A stretch of DNA of 64,000 bases, from assembly GCA_947444305.1 (NCBI GenBank), contig CANEZP010000011.1, positions 1 through 64,000 of the forward strand. Reading direction: 5' to 3'. Position 1 is the first letter of the stretch, and each line of letters begins with the position of its first letter. Both the position numbers and the translations under genes were made by a program. Below are positions 57,762 through 64,000 of the stretch, in pieces. Origin of the DNA: Pseudobdellovibrionaceae bacterium (GTDB lineage: Bacteria; Bdellovibrionota; Bdellovibrionia; Bdellovibrionales; UBA1609). The notes under the pieces were generated by a model, which had not been told where the DNA came from, did no database searches, and was given only the letters and a program-made list of their open reading frames with translations.

Positions 57762-60050
57762 TTACCTAGGCCTGCGCGGGCGGGATTTATTTTTACCACC
57801 CCCGCCGCCACCGGCACCACCGCCGCCAGCACCATCCTTCTCGGGACCTCGGCTTTTGCCGGGCCGTTGGCCTTTGCCGGAACCCTGATCTTTGCCTTTG
57901 TTCTTCGCTTTGGCTTCATCGAGGCGTTGCAGCAAGGTCTTTCGCCCGCCCTTCGCGGCCTCGCCGGATTCGGAAGCCTTGGGCCGTTGCGGCTCACGCG
58001 AGCGCTGCGGCTCACGCGCGCGTTGCGGTTCGCGTGAACGTTGCGGTTCGCGTGAGCGCTGATTTTCGCGCGAGCGTGGTTCGCGGGTACGTTTTGAAGA
58101 ATCACGGCCGGGTTTTGCGAGCGCGGCCAGCGAACTCTCGGCCAGGACGAAATCGATCTGCCCGACTTCGACATCGGCCTTAGCGACTTGGATACGGATT
58201 GGATCGCCGATCTCGAACGTGTGATTGCGGCCGACGAGGCAAAGTTTTTCCTCGTCGAATTCGTAGCGGTCGCCACCGAGTTCTTCGACGCGGATCAAGC
58301 CGTCGACGTCGAACTGGCGCAACAACACGAACAACCCGAACTTGGTGACGGAGCTGATCAAGCCGTCGAACTCTTCACCGATGTGGGCCTGCATGAGGCG
58401 AGCTTTTTTAATCGATTTAATCTGACGCTCGGCTTTGACCGAGCGTTGCTCGCACGCGCTGAGCATCGTGCCCGCGGTCTCCAAATCCTCCTGGGACATG
58501 GTGCGATAACCTTTGCGGGAGTAGAGCTTCGATTTAACCAAGCGGTGCACGATTAAATCGGGATAGCGGCGAATGGGCGAGGTGAAGTGCGTGTAGTCGG
58601 CAAAACCTAAACCAAAGTGACCGATGTTGTCCGGCGAATATTTTGCCTGCATCAGCGACCGCAACGCCAACATCGATAAGATGTGCGACTTCGGGTGATC
58701 CCGAAATTCTTCGAGCGCTTTGCTGATCTTAGCTTGCAAGTGCCCGCCGCTCAGCTTTTGTTTGAAGCCGAAGGCCTTAAGGAAGTTCGCAAAATTTTGC
58801 ATCGACTCAGCTCGCGGCTCTTCGTGCACGCGGTAGATGGCGGGCATGTCGTGTTCTTTAAAAAACTTTGCGACGGCGACGTTCGCCATCAGCATCATTT
58901 CTTCGATCAAGCGGTGGGCGAACAAACGTTCGCTTTGCAAAACGTCGACGGCGTTGCCGGTATCGTCGACCAAAATTTCGGTTTCGGGCAACTCGAGATC
59001 GAGCGCACCTTCGCGGAAACGTTTGGCCATTAAGATTTTAGCAAAGTCAGCGCTGAGCTTAATGTTTTCTTCGACGTGCTTAAACTCAGGAAGGTTTTTA
59101 CCTTCGATCACTTCTTGCGCTTCGCCGTAGGTCACACGCGCCGCACTTTGGATGACGCCTTCGTAAAATTCGCTCTCGGTCAGGTTGCCTTGAAAATCGA
59201 ACTGCATGTCGGCCACAAGGGCTAGCCGCGGAACTTTGGGCTTTAACGAACAAAGTTCGTTCGACAAAGCTTCGGGCAACATGGGCGCAACGAAGTTAGG
59301 AAAATAGGTGCTGGTGCCGCGCTCGTAAGCGTCTTTGTCGATCGCCGAGCCTTCTTTAACGTAGTGACTAACGTCGGCGATGGCGACGATCAGGTGAAAA
59401 CCGCGTGCGTTTTTTTCGGTGAAAATAGCGTCGTCGAAATCTTTGGCCGTTTTACCGTCGATCGTAATGATCGGAATTTTACGCAAGTCTTTGCGACCGG
59501 CCCAGTCTTTTTCGGTCACTTCGGTAGGCAAGCTCGCCGCTTCGTTCAAAGCTTCCTTAGAAAACACGTGCGGAATGCTGTGCGTGTGCAACATGCGCAC
59601 GGAATCGTTCAGCGGATCGGCGGCGTCGCCGATAACCTGAATCACGCGGCCCGTGAAACCACGGGGTGAACCCGGATACTCTTCGATTTGTACGACGACG
59701 ATTTCACCGCGCTTGATTTTCATATCGGGCGGCACCGTCACGCGGAGGTCTTCACCCCAGCCGGTGTTTTTATCGAAGATGATCCCGCGCCCGGGTGCAC
59801 TTTCAACGTAAGAGCCGATCACGCGCGCGACGGCTCGCTTTAGCACTTCGAGGATTTCACCCCGGAAGCGGTCTCCACCACGCTCGGGCTCGACGCTCAC
59901 GCGAACGCGATCGTTCGCCATGATGCCCTTCATGCTTTCGCGGGGGATGTAAACATCTGGATTTTCGGAATTGTCGGGGATGAAAAACCCAAACCCATCG
60001 GGGTGGCGTTTTACGATTCCTTCGGCTTCTTTTGCTGCGGATTTTCTCAT
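57762..60050 (-). CDS. rnr: Ribonuclease R
   Basis: A 762-aa 3'-5' exoribonuclease. Cold-shock-like domains near the N-terminus (GFGFFIPDNSENPDVYIPRE), the RNB catalytic core (IITIDGKTAKDFDDAIFTEK, with the Asp cluster; FTSPIRRYPDLIVHRLV) and an S1 domain (GLFVLLRQFDVDGLIRVEEL). The C-tail has REPQR-type repeats from an 18-bp period and a Gly-rich end. ATG 60050 is preferred to the TTG at 60056. It degrades structured RNA; the basic tail may bind RNA or ribosomes. Confidence 0.95.
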   Translation of the reverse strand: MRKSAAKEAEGIVKRHPDGFGFFIPDNSENPDVYIPRESMKGIMANDRVRVSVEPERGGDRFRGEILEVLKRAVARVIGSYVESAPGRGIIFDKNTGWGEDLRVTVPPDMKIKRGEIVVVQIEEYPGSPRGFTGRVIQVIGDAADPLNDSVRMLHTHSIPHVFSKEALNEAASLPTEVTEKDWAGRKDLRKIPIITIDGKTAKDFDDAIFTEKNARGFHLIVAIADVSHYVKEGSAIDKDAYERGTSTYFPNFVAPMLPEALSNELCSLKPKVPRLALVADMQFDFQGNLTESEFYEGVIQSAARVTYGEAQEVIEGKNLPEFKHVEENIKLSADFAKILMAKRFREGALDLELPETEILVDDTGNAVDVLQSERLFAHRLIEEMMLMANVAVAKFFKEHDMPAIYRVHEEPRAESMQNFANFLKAFGFKQKLSGGHLQAKISKALEEFRDHPKSHILSMLALRSLMQAKYSPDNIGHFGLGFADYTHFTSPIRRYPDLIVHRLVKSKLYSRKGYRTMSQEDLETAGTMLSACEQRSVKAERQIKSIKKARLMQAHIGEEFDGLISSVTKFGLFVLLRQFDVDGLIRVEELGGDRYEFDEEKLCLVGRNHTFEIGDPIRIQVAKADVEVGQIDFVLAESSLAALAKPGRDSSKRTREPRSRENQRSREPQRSREPQRAREPQRSREPQRPKASESGEAAKGGRKTLLQRLDEAKAKNKGKDQGSGKGQRPGKSRGPEKDGAGGGGAGGGGGGKNKSRPRRPR
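57988..58078. repeat. 18-bp imperfect tandem repeat in rnr tail
   Basis: About five copies of a GC-rich 18-bp unit encode successive SREPQR/AREPQR hexapeptides. Copies differ mostly in third positions, so the array is under coding selection but may vary in number. Confidence 0.75.
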
Positions 60051-60078
60051 ATGCAAATCTTCATTTTATGCACCACAT

Positions 60079-60867
60079 CTACTTCATCTTGAGAGCGTTA
60101 TCCATGTATTTGTCCAATTCGTAGGACGAAAAGAGTTCTCTAAATTGTGCTTCCTCTACCTTCGCGTTGTTAATCCGGTAGGTCACATTGACGGGTGCGC
60201 TACGGCGTAATGCCCAATCGATCGATCCGCTCGAGACCCAGCGGTTTCCTTGCAGATTGATGATCACGTTACCTGCGCCCTCGTCGTTGGTGTTGCGGTG
60301 GCTGACCGTGATCCCGCCTTCGATGCGACCGTAGTCGGTGGTTTGAAATGCCGTAAATTTAACCGTGCCGAAAACGCGAAAGCCACCCGCGTCGGGGAGA
60401 ACGGCGTAAGAACCCTCCATCGAGCGCACCGCCATCGGCGAAAATTGCTTACGGTAATCTTCGTTTTTGATTTCGAGGGTGTCCGCAACGACCATCACCT
60501 TTGTGGCGAGCGTCCACCCGCGACGGCGGAACCAGTAAATGGGACAGCCCGTGCCGGCCAGCGTTTCTTGATGAATCTGACCGTTCAAATCGTTGACGGG
60601 AATGTCGCCGGTCATCACGCAGGTGGGCGTCGAAATTTTCTCACCCATGGCTTTAGATTTTTCATTGATCGCCGTGATCGTGACCCCGCCGTGGGAGTAT
60701 TCCCGCGCGTCAATGTTGTCCTGCTGCAAACGATTTAGGCTGAGGAGCCGGTCGGCATCCGTCTTCGTTAGTTTACCGGTGGTGTTCTGGCCCCTGACGT
60801 TATCGCCACCGCCGCAGCCGGCCGCAAGCACAAACAAAAGTAGGAGAGAAAAAGCTGATTTATGCAT
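60079..60867 (-). CDS. Lipoprotein of unknown function
   Basis: A 262-aa protein with signal MHKSAFSLLLLFVLAAGCGG (lipobox AAGC). The mature part is beta-rich (EYSHGGVTITAINEKSKAMG, EGSYAVLPDAGGFRVFGTVK, VTYRINNAKVEEAQFRELFS) with Cys residues in PTCVMTG and GTGCPIYWF. No family recognised. It lies 29 nt upstream of rnr on the same strand. Confidence 0.75.
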   Translation of the reverse strand: MHKSAFSLLLLFVLAAGCGGGDNVRGQNTTGKLTKTDADRLLSLNRLQQDNIDAREYSHGGVTITAINEKSKAMGEKISTPTCVMTGDIPVNDLNGQIHQETLAGTGCPIYWFRRRGWTLATKVMVVADTLEIKNEDYRKQFSPMAVRSMEGSYAVLPDAGGFRVFGTVKFTAFQTTDYGRIEGGITVSHRNTNDEGAGNVIINLQGNRWVSSGSIDWALRRSAPVNVTYRINNAKVEEAQFRELFSSYELDKYMDNALKMK

Positions 60868-60977
60868 CCGTGCACTCCGCCTGATTCCGGGGTTTTAATG
60901 TCTACGACAGGATACGCACCCGTTTGGTGACTTGACAAATAATTAAGCAGATATACAAATCCGGTTCAGGGGGAAAT

Positions 60978-61916
60978 ATGCAAAAAGTGCCTGAGCTTTC
61001 TTTAAAGAGTTACACCCACGGCTCGGGCGAGGCCCGTATGGCCTTCGTCCACCAACTCTTCGCGGGCCTAAAGGAATACGGTTTCGTTATCCTAAAGGAT
61101 CACCCCGTCCAGGTGGACTTGCTGCGCAAAGCCTACCTATTAAGCGAGCAATTGTTCTCGCTTCCACGCGACGTTAAAGAGGGTTACGTCTCGCAAGCCG
61201 GCGGCGGCCAGCGTGGCTACACCGCCTTCGGTAAGGAACACGCAAAGAATTCGAGCTTGCCCGACCTCAAAGAATTTTGGCATGTCGGTCGTGACTTACC
61301 CAAAGACCACGCGCTCAAAAAATTCTTCCCCGACAACATTTGGCCGGCGGAACTTGAAAGTTTTGAACCCGTGTTTAAACAAATCTTCCAAGCGCTCGAC
61401 GACACGGGCCGGATCATGCTCGAAGCGCTGACGATCCCGCTCGAAGTCGACCGCGAATATTTCAAGCGCATGACGGACACGGGTTCTTCGGTTTTACGCA
61501 TGCTCCACTACCCGCCCATCGCGGAGGGCACCACCCCCGGCGCATTGCGTGCCGCCGCCCACGAAGATATCAACCTAATTACTTTACTGGTTTCGGCTTC
61601 GAGTTCGGGCCTGGAATTACTCACCCGTGACGGCAAATGGCTGCCGATCGACGCTTCACCCGACACGATCATCGTTGATTCGGGCGACATGCTCGCGCGC
61701 ATCACCAACGAAGTTTTGCCCGCCACTACCCACCGCGTGGTGAACCCGAACGGACCGAACGTTTCGCGCTATTCAATGCCGTACTTCCTGCACCCGAATC
61801 CCGACGCCGTACTTTCTTGCATCCCCTCGTGCCGGGGCGCGGGTGAAAAATATCCCCCGATTTTGGCCAACGAATTTTTGATGCAACGATTACGCGAGAT
61901 CGGTTTAACGAAGTGA
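60978..61916 (+). CDS. 2OG-Fe(II)/isopenicillin N synthase-like oxygenase
   Basis: A 312-aa enzyme-like protein. The iron triad is His195 and Asp197 (AAAHEDINLITLL) with His252 (PATTHRVVNPNG), and Arg264/Ser266 (VSRYSMPYFL) the co-substrate RxS motif. N-terminal GLKEYGFVILKDHPVQVDLL is the family's DIOX-N region. Substrate unknown. GGGGGA is just upstream of the ATG, and a perfect TTGACA at 60932 lies 45 nt upstream. Confidence 0.85.
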   Translation: MQKVPELSLKSYTHGSGEARMAFVHQLFAGLKEYGFVILKDHPVQVDLLRKAYLLSEQLFSLPRDVKEGYVSQAGGGQRGYTAFGKEHAKNSSLPDLKEFWHVGRDLPKDHALKKFFPDNIWPAELESFEPVFKQIFQALDDTGRIMLEALTIPLEVDREYFKRMTDTGSSVLRMLHYPPIAEGTTPGALRAAAHEDINLITLLVSASSSGLELLTRDGKWLPIDASPDTIIVDSGDMLARITNEVLPATTHRVVNPNGPNVSRYSMPYFLHPNPDAVLSCIPSCRGAGEKYPPILANEFLMQRLREIGLTK

Positions 61917-61920
61917 CGGC

Positions 61921-62205
61921 TCAGGGAGCGCGGCCGCCGGGAATGCATTTCTTGTGTACGTATTCGCCCGTCCACTCGCCGTCGTGGCAAACCAACACGC
62001 CTAGCTGACAACTTTTGCCGACGGGTTCGTATTCGTTAAGAAAACCTTCGGCCTTGTCGCCGTCGGCTAGTGGCCCGAGTGGCGTCTCGCAATCTTTTTT
62101 CTCGACGGGAATATTGGGAAGCTTGGCATTGTGCCGGCCGGGCGCGGTGTTGGTCATGCAGGCGGCAAGCATCGCCGCCCAAACAATAATAAAGATTCGA
62201 ATCAT
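61921..62205 (-). CDS. Small lipoprotein, unknown
   Basis: A 94-aa protein with lipoprotein signal MIRIFIIVWAAMLAAC. The mature part is Cys-rich (KKDCETPLG, GKSCQLGVLVCHDGEWTGEY, KKCIPGG) with a compact four-Cys, probably disulfide-knotted, domain. It converges with the oxygenase gene. Confidence 0.7.
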   Translation of the reverse strand: MIRIFIIVWAAMLAACMTNTAPGRHNAKLPNIPVEKKDCETPLGPLADGDKAEGFLNEYEPVGKSCQLGVLVCHDGEWTGEYVHKKCIPGGRAP

Positions 62206-62349
62206 CTCTTCTGACTACAATCTAAAGCCATTTTTGTAACGGGATAACGCATTACCGACGAGCGGAGGCCTAAGGAAAAATTCACTCGTTCGTGGCCGGG
62301 GCGGACAAATACCTTGCCGGGCGCGGGGTGCATTGTGCAAACCAGTCCT

Positions 62350-63297
62350 ATGAAAAATAATTGGTTTGTCTCTCTTGCTCTTGTGACCCTTGCGCCTTTC
62401 GTTCATGCCGGCTCGGCCGTCTGCCCCGAAATTACCGGCGTGTACGCCTGCACCGATAACTTGAACCAAACCTACGTGACCGAACTTCAGCTCGAATCCA
62501 ACAATGAAGGTGAAACAAAGCTTACTCAATTCCGGTACGGCATCCGGCCCACTTCCGAATCCACGATGATGACGACTTCGGTGCAAGATACCGTCAATCA
62601 CCTGCTCTTTGCCGGCGTGACGATCGATAACAAAGCGCAAGATCTCGCCAACCTTTTCGGAATGGGCGACCACGTTGGCTACTCCATCGGCGCTTGCTTA
62701 AACGATGTTTTGTCCTTCAACGTCGTTCTCGCCGGCAAAACGGAGCAAGTCAGGATCTCGCGCAATGCGGACGGCTTGGACATGGTTTACCGCAGCGTCG
62801 ATCAAGCCACCGGCGAAGCGCGGGATATGTCGGCCGCGTGTAAACCGAAGGCGGAGGCGCCAGTTTCACCCGTAATGCCCTCCGGCGGCGTAAAGGCCGA
62901 TAGCGAAGCGAATTTGGATTTACCTTCGACCGTGCAGATGGAAATTCCGGCGGTCACGAAAAACGGTGATGCCTTGAACGTGATTTTTAAAACGCAAGAC
63001 GGTCGCAATTACCGCACCGCTAGCTTCTGCTACGACTCCGCTTTCTGGGGTGAGAGCGACGCTTGGGATTTCGGTAACGACAACGTGAGCATCCTGACCC
63101 GCACCAACTTTTTCTACTCGCTTTGCGTGGATTTACGAAAAATGAAAGTCTTCAGCGGCAGCAAATCCGGCGCCGCGCTCAGCGACAGCGTGGTCGGCTC
63201 GGTCATTAACAAAAACGGCCGCTACCAAATTCAATTGCACATCGAAAATGAGCTGAGCACCGACGGCGGCACGCTGTTCGTCGACGAAGCGCGGTAG
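62350..63297 (+). CDS. Exported protein of unknown function
   Basis: A 315-aa protein with signal peptide MKNNWFVSLALVTLAPFVHA. Mature sequence begins GSAVCPEITGVYACTDNLNQ, a two-Cys beta-type start, then a linker (KPKAEAPVSPVMPSGGVKAD) and a second beta-rich half (FCYDSAFWGESDAWDFGNDN). No family recognised. ATG 62350 is chosen to open the signal peptide; the ribosome-binding site is weak. Confidence 0.7.
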   Translation: MKNNWFVSLALVTLAPFVHAGSAVCPEITGVYACTDNLNQTYVTELQLESNNEGETKLTQFRYGIRPTSESTMMTTSVQDTVNHLLFAGVTIDNKAQDLANLFGMGDHVGYSIGACLNDVLSFNVVLAGKTEQVRISRNADGLDMVYRSVDQATGEARDMSAACKPKAEAPVSPVMPSGGVKADSEANLDLPSTVQMEIPAVTKNGDALNVIFKTQDGRNYRTASFCYDSAFWGESDAWDFGNDNVSILTRTNFFYSLCVDLRKMKVFSGSKSGAALSDSVVGSVINKNGRYQIQLHIENELSTDGGTLFVDEAR

Positions 63298-63345
63298 TTT
63301 GCCTTCTTGTGAGACCGCGCCGGGTCAGCGAGCCAGTCCAAGTCC

Positions 63346-63387
63346 CCTCGCACTACTGTATCATTCTATGATGACAGTAGTGCGAGG
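63346..63387. repeat. 42-bp near-perfect palindrome between convergent genes
   Basis: CCTCGCACTACTGT and ACAGTAGTGCGAGG are perfect 14-bp arms, and ATCAT/ATGAT extends the stem to 19 bp with one bulged G and a TCT loop. It is 11 nt beyond the valS stop and has no T-tract. It may end both transcripts by RNA structure or be a mobile palindrome. Confidence 0.65.
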
Positions 63388-63397
63388 ACCTTTGAAC

Positions 63398-64000
63398 CTA
63401 CATCAAGCGCGCGAGCGCGCCTTCAAGCGTGTTGATCTGCTTGCGGGATTCGTCGAGTTGGGCTTTGCCCGCGGTGACGATTTCTTCCGGCGCGTTAGCG
63501 ACGAAATTTTTATCGCTTAGCCGCTGGGTAAGACCCGCGACGTCACGTTGCAACTTTTCGATCGTTTTGCGGATACGATTCACTTCTTCGCCGATGTCTA
63601 CCAAGCCTTCGAGCGGTACGATCACGTCGACCGTCATGCCGCCGACCATCACCGGCTGAACCGCGCACTTGGCTAAGCTTTCGGCCGGGCCGACTTCGCA
63701 GGTTTCCAAACGCGCCATCGTCATGATCGAGCCTTTGTTCGCGCCCAAAATCTTTTGCTCTTTGGCTTCTTTGGGTGCCAGACGCGCGTTAATTTTGACG
63801 CCGGGCTTGATGCGATTTTCACCGCGGATATTTCGTAAAGCCGTGATCACTTCGCGCACGAGATCAAGTTCCAGCGCGACCTCTTCACTACCCAACGCCA
63901 AGAAAGCCTTATCGAGCTTGGGCGTCGGATAAGCATCGATGATCAAGGCTTCGCCGCGAATCGGAAGTTTTTGGTAGATCTCCTCGGTGATGAACGGTGC
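63398..64000 (-). CDS. valS: Valyl-tRNA synthetase ValS, C-terminal part (5' end beyond window)
   Basis: The last 200 codons of valS. APFITEEIYQKLPIRGEAL is the family's anticodon-domain end; RNIRGENRIKPGVKINARLA and the terminal coiled coil (EEVNRIRKTIEKLQRDVAGL, LSDKNFVANAPEEIVTAGKA) are standard. The gene continues past base 64000. Confidence 0.95.
   Translation of the reverse strand, partial: APFITEEIYQKLPIRGEALIIDAYPTPKLDKAFLALGSEEVALELDLVREVITALRNIRGENRIKPGVKINARLAPKEAKEQKILGANKGSIMTMARLETCEVGPAESLAKCAVQPVMVGGMTVDVIVPLEGLVDIGEEVNRIRKTIEKLQRDVAGLTQRLSDKNFVANAPEEIVTAGKAQLDESRKQINTLEGALARLM

Overview
The window looks like chromosomal DNA from a free-living, flagellated, diderm bacterium of the Bdellovibrio type (Bdellovibrionota or a close delta-proteobacterial relative). 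The evidence is an Mla lipid-transport operon, many lipobox proteins, TrmFO, a large single-block flagellar operon with an embedded receiver-less sigma-54 activator, two short flagellins, and several murein-active secreted proteins. Base composition looks moderately GC-rich. Genes are packed tightly, with many 1-4 nt start/stop overlaps and convergent stop overlaps. I saw no rRNA, tRNA or CRISPR array. The exact taxon is an inference. Layout: 1-2.9 kb holds a partial lipoprotein and a minus-strand heme-lipoprotein/YceI/heme-porin cluster. 3.0-5.2 kb has a TPR/winged-helix regulator and a small exported protein. 5.4-21.5 kb is a minus-strand flagellar block, in transcription order: AMIN/TPR protein, sigma-54 activator, flgB, flgC, fliE, fliF, fliG, fliH, fliI, fliJ, a MotE-like protein, fliK, flgD, a TIGR02530-type protein, flgE. 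21.8-24.6 kb is a lipoprotein-mlaE-mlaF-mlaD operon, followed by a DciA-like gene, trmFO and a REP-type Y1 transposase. 27.2-30.5 kb is glmU-glmS. 30.5-36.5 kb has an M14 peptidase, an NtrB/NtrC-like two-component pair and a CxxCH-bearing exported protein. 36.5-48.2 kb is housekeeping and murein functions: M24 peptidase, UvrD-like helicase, SGNH esterase lipoprotein, purD, degenerate SDR, DCC protein, HD hydrolase, response regulator, thyA, folA, lytic transglycosylase-like protein. 48.2-54.3 kb contains two flagellin genes with unusual leaders, a structured RNA candidate in front of a bcp-type peroxiredoxin gene, a second Y1 transposase and many palindromes. 54.5-64 kb has a 3D-domain protein, a CheY-like regulator, a UbiB-like kinase, RNase R, lipoproteins, a 2OG-Fe(II) oxygenase-like protein and the 3' end of valS. 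How it fits together: a sigma-54-type -24/-12 element with exact GG-N10-GC spacing lies upstream of the AMIN/TPR gene, whose operon also encodes a sigma-54 activator. That suggests a self-feeding flagellar regulatory loop. Other candidate -24/-12 elements precede flgE, a small exported protein gene, and the 3D-domain gene, where the predicted transcript is nearly leaderless. Both flagellin leaders carry a hairpin that displays AAGGA 17-20 nt before an AAGGA-containing Shine-Dalgarno, as in CsrA-controlled flagellin mRNAs. The most interesting unexplained items are the roughly 185-nt multi-hairpin RNA with an intrinsic terminator at 50609-50793, the CsrA-like flagellin leaders, the sigma-54 sites, a G-tract/terminator junction at 49006-49077 where the downstream ORF has no ordinary start, and a scattered set of palindromic repeats that coexist with two REP-type transposase genes.
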